DNA of 64,000 nucleotides from Desemzia incerta (GTDB lineage: Bacteria > Bacillota > Bacilli > Lactobacillales > Carnobacteriaceae): assembly GCF_900115825.1 (NCBI RefSeq), contig NZ_FOXW01000001.1, forward strand, positions 529,173 through 593,172, read 5' to 3'. Each line of letters begins with the position of its first letter. Position 1 is the stretch's first letter. A model generated the notes under the pieces. The model was not told the origin of the DNA. It ran no database searches and was given only the letters and a program-made list of their open reading frames with translations. Made by a program: the position numbers and the translations under genes. Of the stretch, positions 25,229 through 34,990 are shown piece by piece.

Positions 25229-26275
25229 TTGGCTAAAAAGAAAGTGACTTTAAAAGATATTGCTAAAGCAGCAAACGTCAGTGGAACGACTATATCTCGT
25301 TATTTGAACGGGAAATTCGATTATATGTCAGCAGATACTCGTCAGACGATTGAAAGAGTGATTAAAGAATTGGAGTACCGACCAAGCAATATAGCGCGGT
25401 CTTTAAAATCACAAAAAAGTATGCTCCTTGGAGCAGTCATTGCAGATATTGAAAATCCATTTTCGAACACGATCATTAAGGGATTATCAGACCGTGCGAA
25501 TGAGTTGAACTATTCTTTGATGGTGGCCGTTTCCGACGGCTCAAAAGAACGGGAACAAAAGCATATCCAACGTTTTTTAGATAATCGAGTAGATGGATTG
25601 GTCATCAATACAGTAGGAGAGAATGAGGATTATTTAGTATCGTTGAAAAATGAACACGTTCCCATTGTATTGTTAGACAAATCCATGTCGGATAAAAGCT
25701 ATGACTGTATCACCTCAAATAATTACGATCTCAGCAAAGAGCTGACGCAACATTTGGTGGAAGAGGGCTTTGCTTCAATTGGCTATTTTACGCCGACTAT
25801 AAAATCCAATACCGTTCAACAAAGTAGATCCCAAGCTTTAGAAGATGTCTTAAAAGACCATTCAGAAATCGAGATGAAACAATATGTGATGGCGAAAGGA
25901 CAAACTGACTTGTTGATTGAAGCGATAGAAAGTTTCTTTAAGCTGCCCGAACCTCGAGTTTTGATTGCTGCAAATGGTTTGATTTTACTGAACGTATTGA
26001 AAGAAATCGAAAAAATGGGGAAAAGAATAGCTGTCGATTATGGCATTTGCGGATTCGACGATATTTTGGCTGCTTCCATCATTAGTCCAGGGATCACAAC
26101 GGTTGCTCAAAATTCTTATGGTTTGGGGAAAGAAAGTGCATCTTTACTGGTCCAAAAAATCAATGAAGACAAAGAAGAGTATTCCATTATATATAAGGAA
26201 TTACCTGGAGAACTGAAAATACGAAAATCTACAAGAGTAGAAGAGTGGAACAGAAAGGACGAAATCAATGAGTGA
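25229..26275 (+). CDS. LacI-family regulator (KdgR-like)
   Basis: 348-residue DNA-binding repressor. The N-terminal LacI helix-turn-helix reads VTLKDIAKAANVSGTTISRY and is followed by the hinge YRPSNIARSLKSQKS and a periplasmic-binding-protein-like effector domain (IADIENPFSNTI, GFDDILAASII). Start is TTG with AGGTG seven bases upstream. It overlaps the kdgK start by eight bases, so it probably responds to 2-keto-3-deoxygluconate. The ligand is inferred from context only. Confidence 0.9.
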   Translation: MAKKKVTLKDIAKAANVSGTTISRYLNGKFDYMSADTRQTIERVIKELEYRPSNIARSLKSQKSMLLGAVIADIENPFSNTIIKGLSDRANELNYSLMVAVSDGSKEREQKHIQRFLDNRVDGLVINTVGENEDYLVSLKNEHVPIVLLDKSMSDKSYDCITSNNYDLSKELTQHLVEEGFASIGYFTPTIKSNTVQQSRSQALEDVLKDHSEIEMKQYVMAKGQTDLLIEAIESFFKLPEPRVLIAANGLILLNVLKEIEKMGKRIAVDYGICGFDDILAASIISPGITTVAQNSYGLGKESASLLVQKINEDKEEYSIIYKELPGELKIRKSTRVEEWNRKDEINE

Positions 26276-27220
26276 TGTAATTTTGATTGGGGAACCAATG
26301 GGGTTGTTTATTTCAAATGAATATGGAGAATTGGAAGACGGTAAGACCTTTTCCAAGGGATCGCTGGTGCTGAAGTCAATGTAGGAACAGGGTTGGCCAG
26401 ACTTGGATTCGAAGTGGACTTTCTTACGAAATTAGGAAAAGATCCATTTGGACAATATATTTATAAATATCTGCAAAATGAAAGAATCGGTACAGAACAT
26501 ATTACATTTGATGAAGAACTGAATACAGGGATCATGTTGAAGAACAAAACTAAAGAAGGCGATCCTATTACAGCTTACTACCGTAAAGGCAGTGCTTTTA
26601 CAAACTTCTCCATTGAAGATGTGATGGATATCGATTTTTCTGAGGTGCGTTTATTGCATGTGACAGGCATACCTCCTGCTGTAAATCGAGTGACTCGCGG
26701 AGCGGTGTACCATTTGATGGCAAAAGCGAGAGAAGCAGGTAGTTTCATTACTTTCGATCCGAATATGCGTCCTGAGTTATGGAAAAATGAAGAAACGATG
26801 ATCAAAGTATTGAACAACATGGCTCGTTATGCAAATGTGGTCCTTCCCGGAATCAGTGAAGGCGAAAAATTAACGGGTTCTAGAGACAAAGAGACGATCG
26901 CGCAATTTTATTTAGACATGGGTGTAGAGTATGTTGTGATTAAAACCGGCTCTGACGGTGCATTTATAAGAAAACAAGGTCAAGAAATGAAAAATGTACC
27001 TGGGTTTACTGTGAAAGAAGTTGTTGATACAGTAGGAGCTGGAGACGGATTCGCAGTTGGAGTCATCAGCGCCTACTTGGATGGATTAGACATGGAAAAT
27101 AGCGTACTTCGTGGGAATGCTATAGGTTCATTGCAAGTACAAAACCAAGGCGATAATGAAGGGTTGCCTTCACGTGATGAGTTAGAAAAATACATTCAAG
27201 AAAATAATCCATTAAATTAA
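26268..27220 (+). pseudogene. kdgK: 2-keto-3-deoxygluconate kinase (PfkB family), single-base frameshift
   Basis: Would phosphorylate 2-keto-3-deoxygluconate. The ATG at 26268 (AAAGGAC upstream) opens MSDVILIGEPMGLFISNEYG and runs into TAG after about 38 codons. The continuing frame from about 26360 gives IAGAEVNVGTGLARLGFEVD and the full PfkB body, including DTVGAGDGFAVG with the catalytic Asp. One G is missing from the run at 26357-26359 (GGG instead of GGGG). Either a strain-level null allele or a homopolymer sequencing error; everything else is intact. An internal ATG 26393 would lack the substrate-binding N-terminus. Confidence 0.85.
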
Positions 27221-27232
27221 AGTGTCTGATTC

Positions 27233-27267
27233 AAGAGCTCTTCACTAAAAAGTGAGAGCTCTTTTTT
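27233..27267 (+). terminator. Terminator after kdgK
   Basis: AAGAGCTCTTCACT pairs with AGTGAGAGCTCTT (one bulged T) around AAAA, then six Ts. Confidence 0.85.
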
Positions 27268-27279
27268 AACCCGTATGAT

Positions 27280-27308
27280 TTGAATCATTTTTACGGACTA
27301 TTTATACT
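27280..27308 (+). promoter_or_regulatory. Promoter of the copper-storage-like gene
   Basis: TTGAAT, 17 bases, TATACT, about 38 bases before the start codon. No CopY-type operator was seen. Confidence 0.65.
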
Positions 27309-27345
27309 GAATTTGTAAACTAAAAAATGAAAGAGGGATCGCAGT

Positions 27346-27672
27346 ATGAATACAACAATAGAAGAAGTGGCTCAAAAAGCGTTAGAGTGTCAAGAGACCT
27401 GTAACCAGTGTTTCAGTGCTTGTTTGAAAGAAGATCATGTAAAAATGATGGCTGAATGCATTCGTTTAGACCGAGATTGTGCAGATATTTGCGGTTTAGT
27501 AGCAAGTTTTTCTAGTAGAGAGAGTCGATTTACAAAAGAATTGATTCAGTTATGTGCAGAGATTTGTCAAGCTTGCGGAGATGAATGCCAGAAACACGAC
27601 CATGATCATTGCCAAGAATGCGCAAAAGTCTGTCATGAATGTGCTGAAGTATGCCGGGCTTACGTAGCATAG
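27346..27672 (+). CDS. Four-helix-bundle copper-binding protein (DUF326/Csp3-like)
   Basis: 108 residues with 16 cysteines and several histidines, mostly spaced C-x3-C or C-x2-C on predicted helices (for example CQETCNQCFSAC near residue 15 and CQECAKVCHECAEVC at the end). This is the pattern of cytosolic copper storage proteins whose bundle core is lined with thiolates binding Cu(I). No signal peptide, so a cytosolic Csp3-type role is expected. GAGGG precedes the ATG. Single gene with its own promoter and terminator. Confidence 0.88.
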   Translation: MNTTIEEVAQKALECQETCNQCFSACLKEDHVKMMAECIRLDRDCADICGLVASFSSRESRFTKELIQLCAEICQACGDECQKHDHDHCQECAKVCHECAEVCRAYVA

Positions 27673-27690
27673 ATCATAGATTAGTAGATG

Positions 27691-27729
27691 AATCACTAGG
27701 AGTTCTCATAGGACTTCTAGTGATTTTTT
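27691..27729 (+). terminator. Terminator after the copper-storage-like gene
   Basis: AATCACTAGGAGT pairs with the segment ending CTAGTGATT (mismatch near the loop), followed by TTTTT. Confidence 0.78.
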
Positions 27730-27821
27730 ACTACTGTCTTGTAACGGGTGTGGTATGGTATATTAACAGTAACAATGAAGTCGATAACATCATTTAACAA
27801 TGTTCAAGGGATGGTACAGGG

Positions 27822-28375
27822 ATGAAAAAAAAAAGTTTAACTGCTTCTCCAATAAAGTGGGTAGGGTTAAAACCCTATCGATTTAAAAAATACCGAACAT
27901 GGATCAATCGCGTAAAACCAGGGATTTGTGGGACTTATGCAAGTGCAGCTTTAGTCCATGATACTTTTTTACAAGAATATAAAGTTGATTTAGCCAAAGA
28001 CAATTTATTGAACGGCTTAAAATCGGTCATTGATGATTTGTTTCCATATAAGGGAACTTTTCCTTGGGATTTAAAATGGGATTGGATTATGTCTTGAGAG
28101 ATATCCCTGAATTGAAAGTAAAAATGAGTTTAGTTCCGGAAACAACAGTGGTGAATGTCTTGAATCAGCCAAATCCTACGCCTCTAGCGGTCGGCACAGC
28201 CAAGTTATTCGGCAGCAACTATAAAAATCATTGGTTGTTGGTGTATGCATATGGATACAATCAAGACGGAAAATTATTCTTTAAAGCGTATGACAATCAT
28301 GGAAGATATCAAGCAGTTGTACCTGCCTCTCAAACGATTGGTTGTGTATGGATAAAGAAACAAGACATCTCTTAG
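27822..28375 (+). pseudogene. Papain-fold (C39-like) cysteine protein, frameshifted
   Basis: Two overlapping frames encode one protein. The first gives MKKKSLTASPIKWVGL through VKPGICGTYASAALVHD (Cys36 as likely nucleophile) to GTFPWDLK. The second resumes at MGLDYVLRDIPELK and contains NHWLLVYAYGY (likely catalytic His) and KAYDNHGRY. Adding one A to the run at 28073-28076 joins them into about 184 residues. The Cys-then-His order resembles C39/papain-like folds. No signal peptide, no transporter partner. The product is unrecognised beyond the fold. Either a decayed gene or a sequencing error. Confidence 0.65.
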
Positions 28376-28494
28376 TCGGTTAAAATAGCAGCAAAAAAAT
28401 AGTTGTATGGAGCAAATGGAAAGAAACAGAACATCCACTTGATGATATGTACATGATTTGAAGTGTAAAGAAGTTATACAGATTCTTATTCATT

Positions 28495-28531
28495 AAAAAA
28501 GACACTGAGATTTTCTCTCAGTGTCTTTTTT
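28495..28531. terminator. Bidirectional terminator
   Basis: AAAAAAGACACTGAGA pairs with TCTCAGTGTCTTTTTT around TTTTC, between the plus-strand frameshifted gene and the minus-strand kinase gene. Confidence 0.88.
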
Positions 28532-28536
28532 ATCTG

Positions 28537-29220
28537 TTATGGAGAAACGACAGGAGCAGTTTCAGTTTCACTGCGTACTTCGTTCAATCGTTTTTTTACC
28601 ATATCAATAATCGCTTCAGCATGCTCGGGATTTTCTAGGTCGTATTGATCAATGTCGATCGTTAATGTAGCACTCTTATTGTACCCATTGAACCAGCCGT
28701 CATAGCGACTATGTAAATGTTTGTAATAGTCTAACAGACCTGAATTTTTTTCGACTTGTTCGTAGTCGCGCCCGCGTTTTTCGATGCGTTCTAGAACGGT
28801 ATCTAGAGAACCTCTTAAATAAATCAATAGATCTGGAGATTTTTTTGGCATGCTGTCTAATTCTTCCATCATGTTTTCCAACAAATCTAAATAAGTATCC
28901 ATTTCCGGTTCGCTCATATTGCCTTGTTCATAGTTGATGCGCGTGAATAAAGCATCTTCATAAATAGAACGGTCTAAGACGTTATTTTTATGTTTAAAAG
29001 CATCTTTGATACTTCTAAAACGAGTGTTTAAAAAATAAATTTGCAGCGAGAAAGCCCATCTTTTCGGATCCTCATAAAATTTTTCTAAAATACGGTTGTC
29101 GTCTACACTTTCATAAAATGCCTCACTGCCAAGTGCTTCGGATATCAAAGCGGTATAAGTGCTTTTTCCTGCGCCAATCATTCCTGCCAATACAATCACT
29201 GCGTTTTGTTCTCCTTTCAT
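28537..29220 (-). CDS. Deoxynucleoside kinase (dAK/dGK/dCK family)
   Basis: Salvage enzyme phosphorylating deoxynucleosides. 227 residues with the P-loop GMIGAGKST near residue 13, the DRSIYED motif and the arginine-rich lid ERIEKRGRDYEQ. The ATG start has GGGAGG 11 bases upstream, and a four-codon mini-ORF overlaps it (ATGACCGTTAAATGA). A GTG seven codons in, after AAAGGAG, would give a protein starting at IVLAGMIGAGK and cannot be excluded. Monocistronic; an extended -10 (TGCTATACT) lies at 29307-29315 on the minus strand. Confidence 0.9.
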   Translation of the reverse strand: MKGEQNAVIVLAGMIGAGKSTYTALISEALGSEAFYESVDDNRILEKFYEDPKRWAFSLQIYFLNTRFRSIKDAFKHKNNVLDRSIYEDALFTRINYEQGNMSEPEMDTYLDLLENMMEELDSMPKKSPDLLIYLRGSLDTVLERIEKRGRDYEQVEKNSGLLDYYKHLHSRYDGWFNGYNKSATLTIDIDQYDLENPEHAEAIIDMVKKRLNEVRSETETAPVVSP

Positions 29221-29573
29221 TTAACGGTCATCCTCCCAAACAAAGACCGATCGTGTCTTTATCATTTATTTAAAAAAGCTTCAGCTTTCCTCAAATAGCC
29301 TTAATCAGTATAGCATATTTTTCCTGTTTTAGAGATCAGATTATAAGAGTTTTGTTTTTTTCTGTAAACATGATTGTGTAAAATAATGAAAACAAGAAAA
29401 CTAAAGATGCAAATGTTACGAAAGATTGACGAAATAATAAATGAATGACCACAGTGAAAGTTCTGTTTATGAAAATCGATGATGAATAAGCAACGAAAAA
29501 AGGCTCTCCAAATAAGAGAGGCTTTTGGATGCAATTAGTGGGTGAATGTAAATCACCAACAATCCTTCAGCAG
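29221..29573. other. 353-base intergenic region
   Basis: Holds the kinase leader with its extended -10 promoter (minus strand, 29307-29315) and, at the far end, the terminator of the histidine phosphatase. The middle part, 29320-29490, is AT-rich and shows nothing recognisable. Confidence 0.6.
29497..29528 (-). terminator. Terminator of the histidine phosphatase gene
   Basis: On the minus strand AAAAGCCTCTC pairs with GAGAGCCTTTT (one mismatch) and runs into TTTTTT. Confidence 0.65.
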
Positions 29574-30197
29574 CTATGCTAAGTGGTCGATGCCATTCCA
29601 TTTTTCTAAAGAATAATGACCATCAGTCAAGTTCAAAATTGAAATGCTCGTATTTTCAAGCGGAGGGGAAGAACGCAGATCTTTGGTTTCTTTTTTGAGT
29701 AGGGAAAGCATGGTACAAGTAATTGTGATGCTGTGACCGACAAACAAAAGATCTTTTCCTGGGAAAGCTGCACAGGCTGTTTCTACCACTGCAATACCTC
29801 TTTTGACTAATTCGAGGTAAGTTTCGCCTCCAATTTCAGTTGGATCATACAACTCTGGTCTTACTCTTAGGTGATGAAACATTTCTGGAAAAGATTGCTT
29901 TAATTGTGGGATAAAAGCTCCTTCCCAGTCACCATATTTCAATTCTTTAAACTTTTCATCGAAATGAACTGTAAAGGGATGTTCAAATTGATTGGTAATT
30001 AATTCAGAGGTTTCCACTGCACGGTGTTGCGGGCTGGTAATCACGTGTGAGATTCTTTTGTCTTTCAAAGCGATACCAGTTTTGATGGCATCTTCTTTGC
30101 TTTCTGGAAGAAGCGGTGAATCAACATCTCCGCCTTGTACTCGATCAGCAAGATTGTATTCTGTTTTTCCATGGCGAACAAAATAAAGTTTAGTCAT
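29574..30197 (-). CDS. Histidine phosphatase family protein
   Basis: 207-residue phosphoglycerate-mutase-like phosphatase. The catalytic RHG is in LYFVRHGKTEYNLADRVQGG at the N-terminus. The second active-site His is in FVGHSITIT and the phosphate-binding Arg in SPQHRAVETSELI. Substrate cannot be predicted; relatives act on small phosphorylated metabolites. Monocistronic, with its own terminator. Confidence 0.9.
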   Translation of the reverse strand: MTKLYFVRHGKTEYNLADRVQGGDVDSPLLPESKEDAIKTGIALKDKRISHVITSPQHRAVETSELITNQFEHPFTVHFDEKFKELKYGDWEGAFIPQLKQSFPEMFHHLRVRPELYDPTEIGGETYLELVKRGIAVVETACAAFPGKDLLFVGHSITITCTMLSLLKKETKDLRSSPPLENTSISILNLTDGHYSLEKWNGIDHLA

Positions 30198-30387
30198 GTC
30201 ATCTCTCCTAAATTGAAATTTAATTTCATGATAACATATTAAATCGAAAATAAAAGAGGTGTGAAATGATTATCGAAAGTGAAACGGATACATTTTTGAA
30301 AAAGGTATAACATTGTTATGTCATGTATTTAAACGATAATGCTGCATTAAATTTTAATGGTATATCTGACAAGTGCAAAAAAAGTAG

Positions 30388-30415
30388 TTGAAATAAAATT
30401 TCAGTGTGTTAATAT
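30388..30415 (+). promoter_or_regulatory. Promoter of the MurNAc recycling operon
   Basis: TTGAAA, 16 bases, TAATAT, about 37 bases before the mupG start. Confidence 0.65.
30389..30403. promoter_or_regulatory. RpiR/MurR operator candidate
   Basis: TGAAATAAAATTTCA is a perfect 15-base inverted repeat with a three-A centre, the same architecture as known RpiR-family sites. It covers the -35 and spacer, so bound protein would block the promoter. Confidence 0.6.
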
Positions 30416-30426
30416 GAAGTTGCAAA

Positions 30427-30440
30427 TGAAAACGCTGTAA
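30427..30440 (+). promoter_or_regulatory. cre-like site before mupG
   Basis: TGAAAACGCTGTAA fits TGWNANCGNTNWCA with one mismatch and abuts the ribosome binding site AAGGAGG. Confidence 0.5.
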
Positions 30441-30451
30441 GGAGGAATGCC

Positions 30452-31555
30452 ATGTTTGGCTTATCTGTATTCTTAGGTGACGAGTTGACTCAAGAAAGAA
30501 AAAGGTATTTGAAGCAAATGAAAGAAGCAGGTTTCACAAAAGTTTTTACTTCCTTACATATTCCAGAAGAAAATGCCGATCAATACTTAGAAAGATTGGC
30601 TGAGTTGGGATTAGTAATGAAAGAACTAGAAATGGAACTAGTAGCAGATGTTTCTAAAGGAGCTTTGGCTAAGATTGGAGTCTCTAACCTTTCAGTTGAT
30701 GGATTAAAACGATTGAAAGAAAAAGGGGTAAACGGTCTTAGAGTCGATTACGGTTTTTCAAACCAAGAAATTGCTTTTATGTCTCATGAATTAAATATCG
30801 TTTTAAATGCTAGTACAATCACTCAGAACGATATTGAAGAGTTGAACCATTATGGAGCAAGTTTTCCTCGTATGGTAGCAATGCACAATTATTATCCTAG
30901 ACCTGAAACGGGTTTAGCGAAGGAAGTACTAAAAGAGAAAAATCAGTGGTTGGCAGAGACCGGCTTTACAGTAGCTGCATTTGTTCCTGGAGATAAACAG
31001 CTGAGAGGTCCTCTGTATAAACAGTTGCCGACATTAGAAGATCACCGAGGCAAACATCCTTTGGCTGCAGCGATTGAATTGATCACAGAGTGCTACGTAG
31101 ATGAAGTGTATATCGGGGATCCTGAAATAGCAGAATCTACAATCTATCAATTCAAGAGATACATCGCTGACAAAACAGTTGTATATTTTGTTAAGCCGGA
31201 AAAACAGTCTCCGTATTTTGAAATCGTTTTAGGTAAACATCAAAACCGCTGGGATCCAGCTAAAGATGTGTTAAGAAGTGCGGATGCCCGTTTTAAAGAG
31301 ATACCTCAGATCAGTCCTTATGAAACGATTGAGCGAACACGCGGATCTGTAACAATAGACAATCAGGACTATCAGCGATATATGGGAGAAATACAAGTTG
31401 TTGTCCATGATTTACCTAAAGATGAAAAAGTCAACGTTGCAGCACGTATTAGAGCAGAAGATTTGCCATTATTGGATTGTTGTCCTGCTGGCGGATATTT
31501 TGAGTTGAAAGAACAAATGAATCAAACAGAGGAGAATATAAGTGAACTTAGATAA
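30452..31555 (+). CDS. mupG: 6-phospho-N-acetylmuramidase (DUF871/MupG)
   Basis: Cytosolic hydrolase that splits MurNAc-6-P-GlcNAc taken up by the PTS into MurNAc-6-P and GlcNAc. 367 residues of the DUF871 family: TIM-barrel N-terminus from [35 protein letters not shown] in the barrel, and a C-terminal beta domain with [24 protein letters not shown] lies seven bases upstream. First gene of mupG-murQ-murP, the order and content of a MurNAc recycling operon. Confidence 0.93.
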   Translation: MFGLSVFLGDELTQERKRYLKQMKEAGFTKVFTSLHIPEENADQYLERLAELGLVMKELEMELVADVSKGALAKIGVSNLSVDGLKRLKEKGVNGLRVDYGFSNQEIAFMSHELNIVLNASTITQNDIEELNHYGASFPRMVAMHNYYPRPETGLAKEVLKEKNQWLAETGFTVAAFVPGDKQLRGPLYKQLPTLEDHRGKHPLAAAIELITECYVDEVYIGDPEIAESTIYQFKRYIADKTVVYFVKPEKQSPYFEIVLGKHQNRWDPAKDVLRSADARFKEIPQISPYETIERTRGSVTIDNQDYQRYMGEIQVVVHDLPKDEKVNVAARIRAEDLPLLDCCPAGGYFELKEQMNQTEENISELR

Positions 31556-32435
31556 ATTAACCACAGAAACTAGAAATCACCAAACAATGAATTTAGATGA
31601 ACTGACTACAAGTGAAGTAGTACAGTTAATGAATGAGGAAGACAAAAAAGTTGCGTATGCAGTTGAAAAAGAACTGCCGTCAATTTCAAAAGTAGCTGAA
31701 GCCATCATTGAAAGCTTTAAGAAAGGAGGACGTTTGATTTATATGGGAGCCGGTACCAGTGGACGTTTAGGTGTTCTAGATGCAGCTGAGTGTGTTCCAA
31801 CTTTTAGTGTGGATCCTACTATGGTACAAGGATTGATTGCTGGCGGAATGAAAGCGATGACCGTTGCTGTTGAAGGCGCTGAGGACTCTGCTACTTTAGG
31901 AAAAGAAGATCTGCAACACATTGAATTGACTGAAAATGATGTAGTCTTAGGAATCGCAGCCAGCGGAAGAACACCATACGTTATCGGAGCATTGACTTAT
32001 GCAAATGAAATTGGAGCAACAACTGCTTCTCTTTCCTGTAATAAAGATGCTGAGATCAGCCGCTATGCGACTTTACCTATTGAAGTAGAAGTAGGACCTG
32101 AAATTTTAACTGGTTCAACTAGACTGAAATCCGGTACAGCACAAAAACTAGTGTTAAATATGTTGTCTACCAGTTCAATGATCGGCATCGGAAAAGTGTA
32201 TCAAAACTTGATGGTGGACGTAAAACCATCTAATGAAAAATTGGTAGAACGTTCAAAACGCATCATCATGCAAGCAACGGATTGCTCTTATGAACAAGCT
32301 TCTCAAGCCTTTACAAGTGCAAATCAACAAGTAAAAACAGCTATTGTTATGATCTTGACTGACTCTACTAAAGAGGAAGCTGAACAAAAGTTAGTAGAAT
32401 CGCAGGGATTTGTTAGAAATACTATGAATAAATAA
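31542..32435 (+). CDS. murQ: N-acetylmuramic acid 6-phosphate etherase
   Basis: Removes the lactyl ether of MurNAc-6-P, giving GlcNAc-6-P and D-lactate. 297 residues with the SIS fold and signature [20 protein letters not shown] and the second motif [23 protein letters not shown] start preceded by AGAGGAG, overlapping mupG by 14 bases. The first 16 residues contain a near-repeat ([24 protein letters not shown]), so a start at the ATG 31587 is possible. Confidence 0.96.
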   Translation: MNLDKLTTETRNHQTMNLDELTTSEVVQLMNEEDKKVAYAVEKELPSISKVAEAIIESFKKGGRLIYMGAGTSGRLGVLDAAECVPTFSVDPTMVQGLIAGGMKAMTVAVEGAEDSATLGKEDLQHIELTENDVVLGIAASGRTPYVIGALTYANEIGATTASLSCNKDAEISRYATLPIEVEVGPEILTGSTRLKSGTAQKLVLNMLSTSSMIGIGKVYQNLMVDVKPSNEKLVERSKRIIMQATDCSYEQASQAFTSANQQVKTAIVMILTDSTKEEAEQKLVESQGFVRNTMNK

Positions 32436-32461
32436 AGTATAGAATAAGAGGAGGAAGAGTA

Positions 32462-33937
32462 ATGGCAAGTGCAAAAGAAGAAAAATTAGCGAAAGATATT
32501 TACAGTCAAGTTGGCGGAATGAGTAACGTGGGCAATGTGATCAACTGTATGACTCGTGTCCGTTTAGACATCAAAGATTACAACCAAGTCGATATCGACA
32601 ATTTGAAAAAAGTTGATGGTGTTTTGGGTGTAGTAGAAGATGATACATTGCAAATCGTTTTAGGACCTGGAATTGTTACTAAAGTAGCCAATCAAATGTC
32701 GCAAATGAAAAAAGGACGTCCTGCTGAAGTTGACACTACTGATGTACCTTCAGGACGACAAGAAGCTGAAAGAAAAGCAGCAGCTACTAAATCTGAACAA
32801 AAAAAACGCAATAATACTCCATTCAAGCGTGCTTTAAAATCAATCGCAAATATCTTTGTACCATTAATTCCAGCATTCGTTGGAGCGGGTATCATTGGTG
32901 GTATTGCTTCAGTGTTCCAAAACATGATGACAGCAGGTATGATCGAAGGAGAAGCATGGTTATACAGTATCATGGTCTTAAACATTATTAAAAGCGGACT
33001 TTTTGGCTATTTAAATATTTATATCGGGATCAACGCAGCAAAAGTATTTGGAGCTACAGAAGGTTTAGGTGGAGTTGTGGCTGGAATCATTTATTTAACA
33101 GGGATGACACCAGAACTTCCATTGCCAAATATTTTTACTGGTCAACCTTTAGCAGCTGGACAAGGTGGGGTAATTGGAGTCGTATTAGCTGTATGGCTAT
33201 TGTCTATTGTTGAAAAGAACTTGCGCAAAGTCGTACCGAATTCATTGGATGTTATTGTAACACCCACAATTGCTTTATTAGTTATCGGATTGATTACTAT
33301 TTTCTTAATCATGCCAATTGCTGGTTTCATCTCTACATCTCTAGTAGGCGCTATTACTTGGGTATTGAATGTTGGTGGTGCATTTGCAGGATTCGTATTA
33401 GGAGCTACTTTCTTACCAATGGTTATGTTTGGTTTACACCAAATCTTAACACCGATCCATATTGAAATGATTGCATCTCAAGGTTCAACATTACTACTGC
33501 CAATTTTAGCTATGGCCGGCGCTGGTCAAGTTGGAGCAGCAATTGCATTATGGGCAAAATGCCGCAAAAATAAACAATTAACAAATATGATCAAAGGGTC
33601 ATTGCCAGTAGGAATTTTAGGAATTGGCGAACCGTTGATCTATGCTGTTACATTACCATTAGGTCGTCCATTCATTACAGCATGTATTGGTGGAGGAATC
33701 GGTGGTGCTGTTATCGGATTGATCGGTGGAGTCGGCGCTACTGCTATCGGACCAAGCGGGGTAGCTTTGATTCCGTTAATTGCTGATGGTCTATGGTGGG
33801 GATATGTATTAGGATTATTGGCAGCTTACGCTGGAGGTTTTGCAGCAACTTACTTCTTTGGAGTACCTGCAGAAGCTATAGAAGCGACTGAATTGCCTAC
33901 TACTGAAATAGATGGCGAAACGGTAGTCGACTATTAA
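32462..33937 (+). CDS. murP: PTS permease EIIBC, MurNAc (or MurNAc-GlcNAc) specific
   Basis: 491-residue membrane permease with an N-terminal EIIB domain (phosphorylated Cys29 in NCMTRVRLD), a charged linker (about residues 80-120) and a C-terminal EIIC with about ten membrane segments and the [10 protein letters not shown] motif. It lacks EIIA, typical for MurP, which borrows EIIA-Glc type proteins. Its position after mupG and murQ supports uptake of MurNAc or MurNAc-GlcNAc with phosphorylation at C6. Confidence 0.93.
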   Translation: MASAKEEKLAKDIYSQVGGMSNVGNVINCMTRVRLDIKDYNQVDIDNLKKVDGVLGVVEDDTLQIVLGPGIVTKVANQMSQMKKGRPAEVDTTDVPSGRQEAERKAAATKSEQKKRNNTPFKRALKSIANIFVPLIPAFVGAGIIGGIASVFQNMMTAGMIEGEAWLYSIMVLNIIKSGLFGYLNIYIGINAAKVFGATEGLGGVVAGIIYLTGMTPELPLPNIFTGQPLAAGQGGVIGVVLAVWLLSIVEKNLRKVVPNSLDVIVTPTIALLVIGLITIFLIMPIAGFISTSLVGAITWVLNVGGAFAGFVLGATFLPMVMFGLHQILTPIHIEMIASQGSTLLLPILAMAGAGQVGAAIALWAKCRKNKQLTNMIKGSLPVGILGIGEPLIYAVTLPLGRPFITACIGGGIGGAVIGLIGGVGATAIGPSGVALIPLIADGLWWGYVLGLLAAYAGGFAATYFFGVPAEAIEATELPTTEIDGETVVDY

Positions 33938-33969
33938 GCGTTTAAGCTTTATACTATAAAGGTAACTGT

Positions 33970-34012
33970 AAAAGGCAACTAACTGAAATCAGTTTAGGTG
34001 CCTTTTCTTTTT
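33970..34012 (+). terminator. Terminator after murP
   Basis: AAAAGGCA and TGCCTTTT close an outer stem around TAACTGA and TCAGTTTA, followed by CTTTTT. It separates murP from the regulator gene. Confidence 0.78.
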
Positions 34013-34065
34013 ATAGAGTGTCTATATAGTCCAAATTGATCAGCAGGACCAAAAGGGGAAAGTAT

Positions 34066-34935
34066 ATGTTAAACAATATCTTACTGCAGATAAAAGAAAA
34101 AAAAGCCTTTTTGCCATTGTCGGAGAAAAAAATTGCTGAAGTGATTTTGAAAGATCCTGTATCTGTCATCAATATGAATTCATCGTTGTTGGCAAAAAAA
34201 GCCGATTCCAGTTCGGCAGCGGTCATTCGGTTTTGCCGTTCCATCGGGTTAAAAGGTTTTGTAGATTTAAAGCTGCAGCTATCAGCAGATTTACAAGGGA
34301 TCAATGATAATGTCTACACAGATATCGTTCCAGGTGAAGACTTAGAACAGATCAAAAAGAAGCTTCTGGTGAATACTCATCATGTATTCAAAGAGACAAA
34401 CCACACGTTAGATCCAAAAGCTGTGTCTCAAGCTACTAAATTATTTTATGAAAGTTCAGTGATTTATCCATTTGGGGTAGGGGCTTCCAGTATTGTGGCT
34501 GAAGACTTTCAACAAAAGTTCAGTCGGATAGGCAAAAAAGTGATCGTTCTTCAAGACCAACACGTATTGTCAACTGCACTAGCCGTGGCAGACGATAAAG
34601 CGTTGTTTTTAGGCATCTCTAATGGAGGGGAAAAAAGCGAAGTGTTAGCTTTGACGAAGATGGCAAAAGAGTTCGGAGTCCAGACGATTTCGCTGACGCG
34701 CAACACTGAGAACACATTAAGTACTTTAACGAATGTGTCGTTAAAAACAGCCTTTGCTCAAGAGCCTCCACTAAGAAGTGGAGCAACGGTTTCATTACTG
34801 GCACAAATGTATGCGATCGATATTTTATTTTACGCATACGTGACGAATTACTACCAAGCCAGTATACAGAAACTGGAAAAATCAAAAGAAGCCATTGATC
34901 ACTTGTATCAGCAATATGATTTTTTCAACCTATAA
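34066..34935 (+). CDS. RpiR/MurR-family regulator of the MurNAc operon
   Basis: 289 residues: helix-turn-helix domain (about 1-75, with ADSSSAAVIRFCRSIGLKGF) and SIS domain (about 120-255, with IYPFGVGASSIVAEDFQQKF and LFLGISNGGEKSEV). AGGGGA lies six bases before ATG 34066. The frame opens ten codons earlier without a ribosome binding site. Location directly after murP makes it the likely sensor of MurNAc-6-P, acting on the palindrome in the mupG promoter. Confidence 0.9.
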   Translation: MLNNILLQIKEKKAFLPLSEKKIAEVILKDPVSVINMNSSLLAKKADSSSAAVIRFCRSIGLKGFVDLKLQLSADLQGINDNVYTDIVPGEDLEQIKKKLLVNTHHVFKETNHTLDPKAVSQATKLFYESSVIYPFGVGASSIVAEDFQQKFSRIGKKVIVLQDQHVLSTALAVADDKALFLGISNGGEKSEVLALTKMAKEFGVQTISLTRNTENTLSTLTNVSLKTAFAQEPPLRSGATVSLLAQMYAIDILFYAYVTNYYQASIQKLEKSKEAIDHLYQQYDFFNL

Positions 34936-34972
34936 AAAGAAGCCGGTCTGGAAACAGACTAGCTTCTTTTTT
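34934..34972. terminator. Terminator between regulator and amidase
   Basis: AAAAAGAAGC with GCTTCTTTTTT, inner pairing TCTG and CAGA. It serves both convergent genes. Confidence 0.85.
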
Positions 34973-34990
34973 GTGCTGCTGTCTACGTCT

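Noticed and set aside
26268..26400. Programmed frameshift in kdgK
   Set aside because: No slippery heptamer, internal Shine-Dalgarno or downstream structure is visible at the GGG run; a lost base is more likely.
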